Origin: Grimontia kaedaensis
Lineage (GTDB): Bacteria; Pseudomonadota; Gammaproteobacteria; Enterobacterales; Vibrionaceae
NCBI RefSeq assembly: GCF_023746615.1
Contig: NZ_CP082275.1
Coordinates: 1-64,000 of the forward strand
Direction: 5' to 3'
DNA length: 64,000 nucleotides
The position numbers were made by a program, and so were the translations under genes. The notes beneath the pieces are model-generated. The model saw only the letters and a list, made by a program, of their open reading frames with translations. It was not told the origin of the DNA and did no database searches. Shown here in pieces: positions 1 to 8,738 of this stretch; the stretch's first letter is position 1, and each line of letters opens with the position of its first letter.

Positions 1-1386
1 GTGTCATCTTCGCTTTGGTTGCAGTGTCTTCAGCGCCTTCAAGAGGACCTTCCTGCAACAGAATTCAGCATGTGGGTTCGACCGCTTCAGGCGGAGTTAA
101 ATGACAATACCCTGACTTTGTTCGCGCCAAACCGTTTTGTACTGGATTGGGTTCGCGACAAATACCTAAATAGCATCAATCAGTTACTGAATGAGTTTTG
201 CGGTAACGACTTGCCTGTGCTGCGCTTTGAAGTTGGCAGTAAGCCGGTTGCCCCGGTGGCGCCGCCAAGCCAGCCTGCAGCTCCAGCTCCTGTTGCGCCC
301 GCCGCTAAACCTGTTGGTCGTACCTGGGAACCTGCACCTTCTCCTGTGCAATCAGATGTGAATCACCGCTCTAACGTGAATCCCAAGCATAAGTTCACTA
401 ACTTCGTTGAAGGTAAGTCGAACCAACTCGCTTTGGCTGCAGCTCGTCAGGTGGCAGATAACCCAGGTGCTGCATACAATCCACTTTTCCTTTACGGCGG
501 CACCGGTTTGGGTAAAACCCACTTGTTGCACGCTGTGGGTAATGCGATTTCTGATCGCAAAACCGATGCGCGCGTGGTGTACATGCATTCTGAACGTTTT
601 GTTCAGGACATGGTTAAAGCGCTGCAGAACAACCAGATTGAAGAGTTTAAGCGCTACTACCGTAGTGTTGATGCGCTGCTTATCGATGACATCCAATTCT
701 TCGCTAACAAAGAGCGCTCACAGGAAGAGTTCTTCCACACCTTCAATGCGCTCTTGGAAGGTAACCAACAAATCATCCTCACCTCTGACCGTTATCCAAA
801 AGAGATCAGCGGCGTGGAAGATCGTCTCAAATCCCGTTTTGGCTGGGGTTTGACCGTTGCTATCGAGCCACCAGAGCTTGAAACCCGTGTGGCGATTTTG
901 ATGAAAAAGGCGGAGGACCATAATATTCGCCTGCCAGACGAAGTGGCGTTCTTTATCGCTAAACGTCTGCGCTCAAATGTTCGAGAGCTTGAAGGGGCGC
1001 TGAACCGCGTGATAGCGAATGCTAACTTCACCGGCCGTGCTATCACCATCGATTTTGTCCGCGAAGCCCTGCGTGATTTGCTGGCGCTGCAGGAAAAACT
1101 GGTTACCATCGACAACATCCAGAAGACCGTCGCCGAGTACTACAAAATCAAAATGGCGGACCTATTGTCGAAACGTCGCAGCCGCTCTGTGGCACGTCCA
1201 CGCCAGGTGGCGATGGCACTGTCAAAAGAGCTGACCAACCACAGTTTGCCGGAGATTGGTGACGCATTTGGTGGCCGCGATCATACTACGGTACTTCACG
1301 CATGCCGAAAGATTGAACAGCTGCGCGAAGAGAGCCACGATATAAAAGAAGATTATTCCAACCTGATCCGGACTTTGTCGTCTTAA
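1..1386 (+). CDS. dnaA: chromosomal replication initiator DnaA
   Basis: DnaA is the AAA+ initiator that binds DnaA boxes at oriC, opens the origin and loads DnaB. The protein has 461 residues and a GTG start at the first base of the window. Domain I is about residues 1-80. A Pro/Ala-rich linker (domain II) is about 80-118. The AAA+ core has Walker A GGTGLGKT at 166-173 and Walker B LLIDD at 226-230. The C-terminal DNA-binding domain carries the signature GGRDHTTV from residue 424. Length is typical for gammaproteobacteria. The gene ends one base before dnaN, forming the classical dnaA-dnaN-recF-gyrB block. Its promoter and oriC lie outside the window, so regulation cannot be judged. Confidence 0.99.
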   Translation: MSSSLWLQCLQRLQEDLPATEFSMWVRPLQAELNDNTLTLFAPNRFVLDWVRDKYLNSINQLLNEFCGNDLPVLRFEVGSKPVAPVAPPSQPAAPAPVAPAAKPVGRTWEPAPSPVQSDVNHRSNVNPKHKFTNFVEGKSNQLALAAARQVADNPGAAYNPLFLYGGTGLGKTHLLHAVGNAISDRKTDARVVYMHSERFVQDMVKALQNNQIEEFKRYYRSVDALLIDDIQFFANKERSQEEFFHTFNALLEGNQQIILTSDRYPKEISGVEDRLKSRFGWGLTVAIEPPELETRVAILMKKAEDHNIRLPDEVAFFIAKRLRSNVRELEGALNRVIANANFTGRAITIDFVREALRDLLALQEKLVTIDNIQKTVAEYYKIKMADLLSKRRSRSVARPRQVAMALSKELTNHSLPEIGDAFGGRDHTTVLHACRKIEQLREESHDIKEDYSNLIRTLSS

Positions 1387-1387
1387 T

Positions 1388-2488
1388 ATGAAATTTACAG
1401 TTACCCGTGACCAATTCTTGAAACCCCTGCAGCAGGTGTCTGGTGCATTAGGGGGACGACCTACGTTGCCTATTCTTGGCAATATCCTTCTGAAAGTAGA
1501 GTTCGGACAACTTTCCATGACCTGTACGGATTTGGAAGTTGAGCTGATTGCTAACCTGCCGCTGGAAAGTGAAGCAGAAGATGGGGCAGTCACCGTTCCA
1601 TCTCGTAAGTTTTTAGATATTTGCCGTGGTCTGCCAGACAGCGCACCTATCAGTTTTACGCTAGAAGGCGATCGCGCAGTAATTCGTTCAGGCCGCAGCC
1701 GTTTTACTTTGTCGACATTGCCAGCGGCTGACTTTCCGAATATCGAAGATTGGCAGAGCAACGTGGAATTCACGGTGCCACAAGGCAAGCTTCGCCAATT
1801 GATTGAAAGCACTGCATTCTCCATGGCCAACCAGGATGTCCGTTACTTCCTAAACGGTATGCTGCTGGAGACAGATGGCACTACGCTTCGCTCTGTGGCC
1901 ACTGACGGTCACCGTATGGCGGTAGGTACAACTGCGCTCGACAATGAATTGGCTGGCCAACAAGTGATTGTGCCGCGCAAAGGCGTGACTGAACTGATGC
2001 GTATGCTGGATAACCCAGAAGCGCCCGTGACCATCCAGATTGGCAGTGCCAATATCCGCGCTCAGGTGAACCAGTTTGTGTTTACTTCCAAGCTGGTGGA
2101 TGGTCGATTCCCTGATTACCGCCGCGTCATGCCGCAATCTTCCAACAAAATCATGGAAGCAGATTGTGACGAGCTGCGTCAGGCATTCTCACGTGCAGCG
2201 ATATTGTCGAATGAGAAATTCCGCGGCGTGCGCTTGAACCTGAGCTCAGGACAGCTTCGCATTTCTGCGCATAACCCCGAGCAGGAAGAAGCGGAAGAGT
2301 TTGTTGACGTTAATTACGATGGCGAAGACTTGGAAATCGGATTTAACGTCAGTTACGTGCTGGATGTATTAAATACGCTTAAGTGCGAACAAGTGCGCTT
2401 TTCGATGACCGATGGTACCGCGAGTACACTGGTAGAAGATGTCAGCAATGATGACGCCATGTACGTCGTGATGCCTATTCGTCTGTAA
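1388..2488 (+). CDS. dnaN: DNA polymerase III beta sliding clamp
   Basis: This is the ring-shaped processivity clamp that tethers DNA polymerase III and other clamp-binding proteins to DNA. At 366 residues it matches the E. coli protein in length. It begins MKFTVTRDQFLKPLQQVSGA and ends VVMPIRL; this C-terminal segment is the conserved tail beside the client-binding pocket. Only one base separates it from the dnaA stop and one base from the recF start, which implies cotranscription and probably translational coupling. Nothing unusual is visible in the sequence. Confidence 0.99.
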   Translation: MKFTVTRDQFLKPLQQVSGALGGRPTLPILGNILLKVEFGQLSMTCTDLEVELIANLPLESEAEDGAVTVPSRKFLDICRGLPDSAPISFTLEGDRAVIRSGRSRFTLSTLPAADFPNIEDWQSNVEFTVPQGKLRQLIESTAFSMANQDVRYFLNGMLLETDGTTLRSVATDGHRMAVGTTALDNELAGQQVIVPRKGVTELMRMLDNPEAPVTIQIGSANIRAQVNQFVFTSKLVDGRFPDYRRVMPQSSNKIMEADCDELRQAFSRAAILSNEKFRGVRLNLSSGQLRISAHNPEQEEAEEFVDVNYDGEDLEIGFNVSYVLDVLNTLKCEQVRFSMTDGTASTLVEDVSNDDAMYVVMPIRL

Positions 2489-2489
2489 T

Positions 2490-3566
2490 ATGGCGCTATC
2501 CCGACTCTCTATCCATGATTTGAGAAATATTGAAGCCTGTGACCTTAGCCTGTCATCAGGCTTCAATTTTCTTGTAGGGCCTAACGGCAGTGGAAAAACC
2601 AGTGTGTTGGAGGCGGTTTACTATCTGGGGCATGGCCGTTCATTTCGAAGCCAGTTGACCGGAAGGGTGATCCGACACCAGCAAGACAGATTAGTTGTAC
2701 ACGGTCGCGTGCATGCAGGTGAGTCCTTACTACCAGTAGGACTCCAGAAAAACCGCGACGGTTCGACAGAAGTGAAAATCGGTGAAGAAAAAGGGCAGAA
2801 GCTGGTGCAGCTCGCCGAAGTCTTGCCGATGCAGCTGATTACCCCGGAAGGGTTTGAGCTGTTAACCGGTGGCCCTAAATTCCGCCGTGCATTTATCGAC
2901 TGGGGTGTGTTTCACGTGGAACCCCAGTTTTACCCCGCGTGGTCTAGGGTTAAACGGCTTACGAAGCAACGAAATGCGCTGATGAAAACAGCGCGTAGCT
3001 ACCGTGAGCTTAGCTACTGGGATGCAGAATTAGCGCCTTTGGCTAACCAAATTGACCAGTGGCGCAAAGACTACATTGAAAAGCTCTCAGAACGTGCTTC
3101 CAAGCTATGTGAAGCGTTTCTGCCTGAGTATGAAATCAAACTCAACTACACGCGTGGTTGGGATAAAGAGTCAGATTATGCTGAGTTGTTGCGCGAGAAC
3201 TTTTTACGCGATCAGCAACTCGGGTACACGGTCAGTGGTCCTCACAAGGCAGATCTTCGCCTTCGCGTGGGCGGCACCCCGGTGGAAGATGTACTTTCCC
3301 GTGGGCAGTTAAAGTTGATGGTTTGTGCACTTCGGTTAGCACAGGGCCAGCAACTTACCGAAGACAAACAAAAGCAATGCATCTACTTGATAGATGACTT
3401 TGCGTCCGAGTTGGATAGCCAACGACGGGCGCTATTGGCTGAGCAGTTAAAAGCCACAGGCGCACAGGTATTTGTAAGTGCCATTAGTGCCGATCAGGTC
3501 GCTGAAATGTGCGACGAAAATAGTAAGATGTTTCATGTGGAAAACGGTAAAATAGCCGCAGAATAA
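2490..3566 (+). CDS. recF: recombination mediator RecF
   Basis: RecF is an SMC-like ATPase that acts with RecO and RecR to load RecA at single-strand gaps. It has 358 residues, close to the usual length. Walker A (GPNGSGKTS) is at residues 30-38, and the ABC-type signature (LSRGQLKL) and Walker B (IYLIDDFASELD) are near the C-terminus. The ATG follows the dnaN stop by one base. The codons of the conserved FHVEP motif create a parS-like 16-mer at 2908-2923, annotated separately. A weakly spaced gyrB start follows 20 bases after the stop. Confidence 0.98.
   Translation: MALSRLSIHDLRNIEACDLSLSSGFNFLVGPNGSGKTSVLEAVYYLGHGRSFRSQLTGRVIRHQQDRLVVHGRVHAGESLLPVGLQKNRDGSTEVKIGEEKGQKLVQLAEVLPMQLITPEGFELLTGGPKFRRAFIDWGVFHVEPQFYPAWSRVKRLTKQRNALMKTARSYRELSYWDAELAPLANQIDQWRKDYIEKLSERASKLCEAFLPEYEIKLNYTRGWDKESDYAELLRENFLRDQQLGYTVSGPHKADLRLRVGGTPVEDVLSRGQLKLMVCALRLAQGQQLTEDKQKQCIYLIDDFASELDSQRRALLAEQLKATGAQVFVSAISADQVAEMCDENSKMFHVENGKIAAE
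2908..2923 (+). promoter_or_regulatory. parS-like ParB site inside recF
   Basis: The 16-mer TGTTTCACGTGGAACC differs from the palindromic parS core TGTTTCACGTGAAACA at two positions (12 and 16). It keeps the central CACGTG. It lies inside recF and encodes part of FHVEP, so protein conservation alone could produce it. Three further sites at 7010-8603 make a real ParB site more likely. Confidence 0.55.
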
Positions 3567-3586
3567 AATTAAGCGAGAGTAACTCA

Positions 3587-6004
3587 ATGTCCAACAATTA
3601 CGATTCATCGAGTATCAAGGTACTCAAGGGTCTGGATGCAGTACGAAAGCGTCCGGGGATGTACATCGGTGATACTGACGACGGTACCGGTCTGCACCAC
3701 ATGGTCTTTGAGGTGGTCGATAACTCTATCGATGAAGCTCTCGCTGGTCACTGTAATGACATCGTGGTCACCATCCATGAAGACGGTTCGGTATCTGTAA
3801 AAGATGACGGTCGTGGTATTCCTGTCGACATCCATGAAGAAGAGGGTGTATCAGCAGCTGAAGTTATCATGACGGTACTTCACGCCGGTGGTAAGTTCGA
3901 TGACAACTCGTACAAAGTCTCCGGTGGTCTTCACGGTGTAGGTGTTTCGGTTGTAAACGCCTTGTCTGAGAAGCTTGAGCTGACCATCTGGCGTCATGGC
4001 AACATCCACCAGCAAATCTACAAGATGGGTGTTCCAGAGCAACCGCTGGAAGCGATTGGTGACACTGACGAAACCGGTACCCGTATCCGTTTCTGGCCAA
4101 GTGACGAGACCTTCTCTGATACTACGTTCCATTACGACATACTGGCGAAACGCTTGCGTGAACTGTCCTTCCTGAACTCTGGCGTGTCTATCAAGCTGGT
4201 TGATGAGCGCGAAGAGAATAAACAAGACCACTTCATGTATGAAGGTGGTATCCGGGCATTCGTAGAGCACCTCAACCGCAACAAAACACCTATCCACCCA
4301 ACTGTGTTCCACTTTGAACATGAACGCGAAGACGGTGTGTCGGTAGAAGTGTCAATGCAGTGGAACGATGGTTTCCAGGAAAACATTTACTGTTTCACCA
4401 ACAACATTCCTCAGCGTGATGGCGGTACTCACCTTGCCGGTTTCCGTGCAGCTCTGACCCGTACGCTGAACTCCTTCATGGACAAAGAAGGCTATTCGAA
4501 GAAAGCCAAAGCAGCGACTTCTGGCGACGATGCCCGTGAAGGTTTGACTGCCGTTGTGTCTGTGAAAGTGCCGGATCCGAAATTCTCAAGCCAGACTAAA
4601 GACAAACTGGTTTCTTCAGAAGTGAAGTCTGCGGTTGAGTCAGCAATGAACGAGAAACTGTCTGAGTTCCTGATTGAGAACCCACAAGACTCGAAGATCG
4701 TTTGTAGCAAAATCATTGATGCGGCGCGAGCGCGTGAAGCGGCACGTAAAGCACGTGAAATGACCCGTCGTAAAGGCGCGCTGGATTTGGCTGGTCTGCC
4801 AGGCAAGCTTGCAGACTGTCAGGAAAAAGATCCTGCACTGTCTGAACTCTACATTGTGGAGGGTGACTCTGCGGGCGGTTCCGCGAAGCAGGGTCGTAAC
4901 CGTAAGAACCAGGCTATCCTGCCACTGAAGGGTAAAATCCTGAACGTTGAGAAAGCGCGTTTCGACAAGATGCTTTCTTCTCAGGAAGTTGCCACGCTAA
5001 TCACCGCGCTGGGTTGTGGTATTGGCCGTGACGAGTACAACCCGGACAAACTGCGTTACCACAGCATCATCATCATGACCGATGCGGACGTCGACGGCTC
5101 GCACATCCGTACGCTGCTGTTGACCTTCTTCTATCGCCAAATGCCTGAGCTGATTGAGCGTGGCTATGTCTACATCGCTCAGCCGCCACTTTACAAAGTG
5201 AAGAAGGGCAAGCAAGAGCAGTACATCAAAGATGATGAAGCGATGGAGCAATACCAGGTATCTATCGCGCTGGAAAATGCTTCACTCTTCGTTAACCAAG
5301 ACGCACCCGCACTCAATGGTCTGGCGTTAGAAGAGCTTGTGAAGCAGTACAACGGTGTCATGAAGCTGATTAAGCGCATGAACCGTCGTTACCCATACGC
5401 GATGCTCAACGAGCTGGTTTACCAACCGCGCCTGCGTGTAGATACGCTGAGCAACGAAGGTGAAGTACGCGCCTGGATTGATACGCTGGTGGATGTTCTG
5501 AATAAGAACTCGACCGGTGAAAGCCAGTACCGCGCTGAGGTGAAGTTTGATGAAGAGCATCAGGCTTACCAACCAGAATTGATTGTTCGTACCCACGGCG
5601 TTGATCATGAGTATCTCATCAGCTACGACCTGCTGAACTCAAAAGAGTACGGACGTATCGCTGATTTGGCAGAAGCACTTGATGGTCTTCTGGATGATAC
5701 TGCATACATTCAACGTGGTGAGCGTAAGCAACCTGTTAAGAGCTTTGCAGATGCGCTGGCTTGGTTGATTAAAGAATCTAACCGCGGCCTTAGCCGTCAG
5801 CGCTACAAAGGTCTGGGTGAGATGAACCCTGATCAACTTTGGGAAACCACCATGGACCCAGAATCACGTCGTATGATGCGCGTGACCATTCAGGATGCGG
5901 TAGCAGCAGATGAGCTCTTCACGACATTGATGGGTGATCACGTTGAACCACGTCGTGCGTTTATCGAAGATAATGCCCTGAAGGTTGCCAACCTCGATGT
6001 GTAA
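3587..6004 (+). CDS. gyrB: DNA gyrase subunit B
   Basis: GyrB is the ATPase subunit of the GyrA2B2 type II topoisomerase that introduces negative supercoils. The 805-residue length is typical. The N-terminal GHKL ATPase has the EVVDNSIDEA helix and the glycine-rich GGLHGVGVSVVNALS lid. The TOPRIM domain has the EGDSAGGSAKQGR motif and the metal-binding acidic run DADVDGSH. The C-terminal RYKGLGEMNPDQLWETTMDP segment is the conserved GyrA contact region. It is the last gene of the dnaA block and is followed by a strong terminator. ATG is preceded by a GCGAGAG ribosome-binding stretch. Confidence 0.99.
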   Translation: MSNNYDSSSIKVLKGLDAVRKRPGMYIGDTDDGTGLHHMVFEVVDNSIDEALAGHCNDIVVTIHEDGSVSVKDDGRGIPVDIHEEEGVSAAEVIMTVLHAGGKFDDNSYKVSGGLHGVGVSVVNALSEKLELTIWRHGNIHQQIYKMGVPEQPLEAIGDTDETGTRIRFWPSDETFSDTTFHYDILAKRLRELSFLNSGVSIKLVDEREENKQDHFMYEGGIRAFVEHLNRNKTPIHPTVFHFEHEREDGVSVEVSMQWNDGFQENIYCFTNNIPQRDGGTHLAGFRAALTRTLNSFMDKEGYSKKAKAATSGDDAREGLTAVVSVKVPDPKFSSQTKDKLVSSEVKSAVESAMNEKLSEFLIENPQDSKIVCSKIIDAARAREAARKAREMTRRKGALDLAGLPGKLADCQEKDPALSELYIVEGDSAGGSAKQGRNRKNQAILPLKGKILNVEKARFDKMLSSQEVATLITALGCGIGRDEYNPDKLRYHSIIIMTDADVDGSHIRTLLLTFFYRQMPELIERGYVYIAQPPLYKVKKGKQEQYIKDDEAMEQYQVSIALENASLFVNQDAPALNGLALEELVKQYNGVMKLIKRMNRRYPYAMLNELVYQPRLRVDTLSNEGEVRAWIDTLVDVLNKNSTGESQYRAEVKFDEEHQAYQPELIVRTHGVDHEYLISYDLLNSKEYGRIADLAEALDGLLDDTAYIQRGERKQPVKSFADALAWLIKESNRGLSRQRYKGLGEMNPDQLWETTMDPESRRMMRVTIQDAVAADELFTTLMGDHVEPRRAFIEDNALKVANLDV

Positions 6005-6035
6005 CCACGTGATTCTACGTAAAATCTGAGTACCT

Positions 6036-6062
6036 AACGCCGCATTAGCGGCGTTTTTTTTA
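6036..6062 (+). terminator. Rho-independent terminator of gyrB
   Basis: An AACGCCGC / GCGGCGTT stem with a four-base ATTA loop is followed by a run of eight to nine T. It lies 32 bases after the gyrB stop codon. Confidence 0.92.
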
Positions 6063-6104
6063 CGTAGCGTGATGTATTTATTTAAGTTATTGAATTTTAA
6101 TTCT

Positions 6105-6992
6105 TTAAGCGTATTCAATTATACCGTTTATCAATTCTTCATGAATGGCTAAAGACGGATTCTGATAAGACGCCAAGTTATCTTCTAGGTTATCGTTTAC
6201 CGCCACCAGAACGTGATTCATCGAATCGACTAATCTTAGGGTCACTTGTTTTTCGTTATCCGCATAAAGTGCAAGTGCATCTTCTTTTGTCACTTGTAAA
6301 TCACGCTCCCCTTGAACAATGAGAGTTTTACCTTTTCTTTTGGATAGTAGAGAACAGGGATCCAGTCTCAGTAAGGATTTCATATAAGGCTGGGCTGAGG
6401 GTCTAAATAGCTGAAATAGGCTATCGCTGATGTGAGTGACGTTTTCACCGTGTTTTAATGCATCGATAATGGCTTCGGCTTCATTAACAAGTTGGGGAGC
6501 TCGCGCTGAAAGTTGTTCCACTATGATTTGGTCTATTGGGCGACCCGGTGTGGCGACGAGCACGAGCTTATCAATTTCTGTTTTCAGTCCTGCAGCGAGA
6601 CCGATGAGCCCACCTTCACTATGACCAATGACGCCTACTTTCGAGGCTGGGTATCTATTACGAAGCCAGTCAATCACGTAAACAGCGTCATTTATATAGG
6701 TATCAATGGTGAGGTTTTCTTCTTTTAACCCATCTACTTTGCTTTCACTGACACCTCTTTTGTCATAGCGGTATGAAGCGATGTTTTGTTTTGAAAGGGC
6801 ATGAGCGAGCTTCTTGTACGTATCCGTTGTTATCGATGGCTGATTACCATCTCTATCCGTGGGGCCACTCCCAGCAATAATCAGATAAACCGTTTCGCTA
6901 TGTCGAAAGGATTTTGGTTCGATTAATGCTCCTGTCAGAACTCCAACTTTTACATCAGTTTCTGCCACACAATTTGCTTTATTCACTGTCAT
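6105..6992 (-). CDS. alpha/beta hydrolase of unknown substrate
   Basis: This 295-residue protein has the serine hydrolase fold. The nucleophile elbow GHSEGG places Ser125; the likely acid is Asp231 (QGERD) and the likely base His260 (MNHV). An oxyanion-region motif GSGPTDRDGN is at 41-50. There is no signal peptide, so it is probably cytosolic. Related proteins are annotated as esterases or acyl-hydrolases, and the substrate cannot be inferred. A GGGAGGAT ribosome-binding site precedes the ATG. The gene is monocistronic, opposite in direction to gyrB, and visibly more AT-rich in its codons than its housekeeping neighbours, which suggests later acquisition. A perfect parS-like site lies 18 bases upstream of its start. 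Confidence 0.8.
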   Translation of the reverse strand: MTVNKANCVAETDVKVGVLTGALIEPKSFRHSETVYLIIAGSGPTDRDGNQPSITTDTYKKLAHALSKQNIASYRYDKRGVSESKVDGLKEENLTIDTYINDAVYVIDWLRNRYPASKVGVIGHSEGGLIGLAAGLKTEIDKLVLVATPGRPIDQIIVEQLSARAPQLVNEAEAIIDALKHGENVTHISDSLFQLFRPSAQPYMKSLLRLDPCSLLSKRKGKTLIVQGERDLQVTKEDALALYADNEKQVTLRLVDSMNHVLVAVNDNLEDNLASYQNPSLAIHEELINGIIEYA

Positions 6993-7009
6993 TGAATCCT
7001 CCCAATCGG

Positions 7010-7025
7010 TGTTTCACGTGAAACA
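7010..7025 (+). promoter_or_regulatory. parS centromere-like site, perfect palindrome
   Basis: TGTTTCACGTGAAACA is a perfect 16-bp palindrome and a full match to the widely conserved chromosomal parS core bound by ParB. It lies in the intergenic region between avtA and the hydrolase gene, about 7 kb from dnaA, the expected origin-proximal position. No parA or parB gene is in the window. Confidence 0.9.
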
Positions 7026-7105
7026 CTAGCGGTTAAATTCAAATGACTAAAGAACACGTTTTGCTGTTTGCGAGCAGATTAGTGAGTCCAATTATAAGAT
7101 GAGCA

Positions 7106-7136
7106 CAAAGAAGCCCAGTCGATTTACCAACTGGGC
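7106..7136 (-). terminator. probable terminator of avtA
   Basis: The stem GCCCAGT (7113-7119) / ACTGGGC (7130-7136), read on the minus strand, is followed by a T-rich tract TTCTTTGT. It lies about 30 bases beyond the avtA stop, with a parS-like site between the two. Confidence 0.6.
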
Positions 7137-7138
7137 GA

Positions 7139-7154
7139 TGTTTCACGTGGAACC
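7139..7154 (+). promoter_or_regulatory. parS-like ParB site
   Basis: TGTTTCACGTGGAACC is the same 16-mer as the one inside recF. On the other strand it reads GGTTCCACGTGAAACA, which fits the relaxed parS consensus NGTTNCACGTGAAACN. It is intergenic, 12 bases from the avtA stop codon, so coding constraint cannot explain it. Confidence 0.82.
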
Positions 7155-7166
7155 TTTGGTGGAGAA

Positions 7167-8417
7167 TTAAGACTCAGCGTAAGCCTTTTCCACTTCCTCT
7201 TTAAGTATCTCGATACCCCGCGCAATGGCGTCGTCATACTGAACATAGTTCATTCTTAGGCATTCACGGGTATGATCCCAATCCAGGTCTGAACCAATAA
7301 AGAAGTATTCGCCAGGTACAATCAGTAAACCGCGTTGCTTTAGGCGCTGGTATAGTTCTTTGGTGCTGATGGGTAGCCCCTCAAACCAAAGCCAAAGGAA
7401 GATAGCACCTTCTGGTTTGTGTATTTTGAATCGGTTATCAGGAATCGCTTTTTGAAGAAGCTCGATACTACGTTTGGCTTTCTTCTGATAGAAGGGCTTA
7501 ATGACGGTTTCACTGAGCGACAGTAAGTCGCCGGTTTTAATCATCTCAAGTGCGAGTGCAGGGCCAACACCACAAGGTGACAAGCTGACAATGCCATTGA
7601 TGTTGGATAGGGCAGTGATAATCTCTTCCTGCGCAATGATGATGCCGCAGCGTACACCTGGTAAACCTAACTTTGATAAGCTTGAACACAGGATAGTGTT
7701 CTCATTCCAGAAAGGCTTCACATCTTCGAAGATGATGTTAGGGAAGGGGACGCCATAAGCATTGTCGATGATGAGGGGAATATTGTTCGCTCGTGCCAGC
7801 TTATCAAGCTTTGCGATCTCTTCATCAGTAAGTACGTTTCCGGTTGGGTTTGTTGGTCGTGAGGCACAAATAGCCGCAACTGACTCGTCAATTTCCAGCG
7901 CATCAAAATCTACATGGTATTTAAACTGGCGGTTATCCAGATGCTCGATAGTCGGTTTGAAGCTGGTAAAGATATCAGGGTCCAAACCCGAATCGGCGTA
8001 ACCAATATATTCAGGTGTTAAAGGCAGGAGGATCTTCTTAAAGCTGCCGTCATCATACTGCCCGCCGAAAAGGTTGAAGAGATAAAAGAAGGCGCACTGA
8101 CTGCCATTGGTCAGCATGATGTTTTTTGATGTCACCTGCCATCCATATGTCTTATTCAACATCTCTGCCAATGCTGCGATAAAAGCTGTTTTCCCTTGCG
8201 GGCCATCGTAGTTTGAGAGTGCTGCGACAAGAGAGCCATCATCTAGCATCCGTCTACTCAAGTCTTCAAAATGCTCAAGCATTTCAGGAATCGCCGCTGG
8301 GTTACCACCACCAAGCATAATGGCATCCGGGTTTCTTAGTCCGTCATTGAGATCGTCCATCAACTGTGTGATGCCGGAATGCTGAGAAAACTTATTTCCA
8401 AACTTAGAAAACTGCAT
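7167..8417 (-). CDS. avtA: valine--pyruvate aminotransferase
   Basis: AvtA is a cytosolic PLP enzyme that exchanges the amino group between alanine/pyruvate and valine/2-oxoisovalerate, linking alanine and branched-chain amino acid synthesis. The protein has 416 residues, near the E. coli length. Visible fold-type I motifs are the N-P-T-G loop at 190-193, the D-N-A-Y segment at 218-221, and the PLP lysine Lys249 in SSLSKLGLPGVRCG. The C-terminal half carries the substrate-binding region and an arginine-rich end (HTRECLRMNY). It is a single gene flanked by parS-like sites. Assignment as AvtA rather than another class I aminotransferase rests on overall similarity. Confidence 0.88.
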   Translation of the reverse strand: MQFSKFGNKFSQHSGITQLMDDLNDGLRNPDAIMLGGGNPAAIPEMLEHFEDLSRRMLDDGSLVAALSNYDGPQGKTAFIAALAEMLNKTYGWQVTSKNIMLTNGSQCAFFYLFNLFGGQYDDGSFKKILLPLTPEYIGYADSGLDPDIFTSFKPTIEHLDNRQFKYHVDFDALEIDESVAAICASRPTNPTGNVLTDEEIAKLDKLARANNIPLIIDNAYGVPFPNIIFEDVKPFWNENTILCSSLSKLGLPGVRCGIIIAQEEIITALSNINGIVSLSPCGVGPALALEMIKTGDLLSLSETVIKPFYQKKAKRSIELLQKAIPDNRFKIHKPEGAIFLWLWFEGLPISTKELYQRLKQRGLLIVPGEYFFIGSDLDWDHTRECLRMNYVQYDDAIARGIEILKEEVEKAYAES

Positions 8418-8587
8418 AGCGCGAAACCTATTTAATCCTTTGTTCCTTCAGGTTAGTCGACAAACCATAACTGAATCATTGCGCAAAATGAATGCAATTT
8501 CTGCTTTCTTTTTAACATGTAGCGAACGGCGGAAAGGTTGTCGTTTCAGATACGGAAAGAGGGAGGTTTAGAAAGCGTTTCGAGAGA

Positions 8588-8603
8588 TGTTCCACGTGAA
8601 ACA
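8588..8603 (+). promoter_or_regulatory. parS centromere-like site
   Basis: TGTTCCACGTGAAACA matches the classical parS form TGTTNCACGTGAAACA at every position. It lies in the 321-base gap (8418-8738) upstream of avtA. The rest of that gap holds the presumed avtA promoter region and the glyS terminator; no gene is visible in it. Confidence 0.9.
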
Positions 8604-8687
8604 TACCGAAAATTTTAGATTAGATAGAATCAAAGACATCGCTGTAGAGGCTGTGAATGAGGCTGGTGGAAAGTCAATTATATAGAT

Positions 8688-8716
8688 ACAAAAAAGCCCC
8701 GTTCAAACGGGGCTCT
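8688..8716 (-). terminator. Rho-independent terminator of glyS
   Basis: The stem AGCCCCGTT / AACGGGGCT (8695-8714, reading through the loop CAA) is followed on the minus strand by a T run (TTTTTTG). It lies 22 bases past the glyS stop. Confidence 0.9.
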
Positions 8717-8738
8717 TGATTAACTTTTCTTGCCGCGC

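Noticed and set aside
1222..1830. 202-codon minus-strand frame across dnaA and dnaN
   Set aside because: It overlaps two essential genes in the opposite direction and resembles no protein family.
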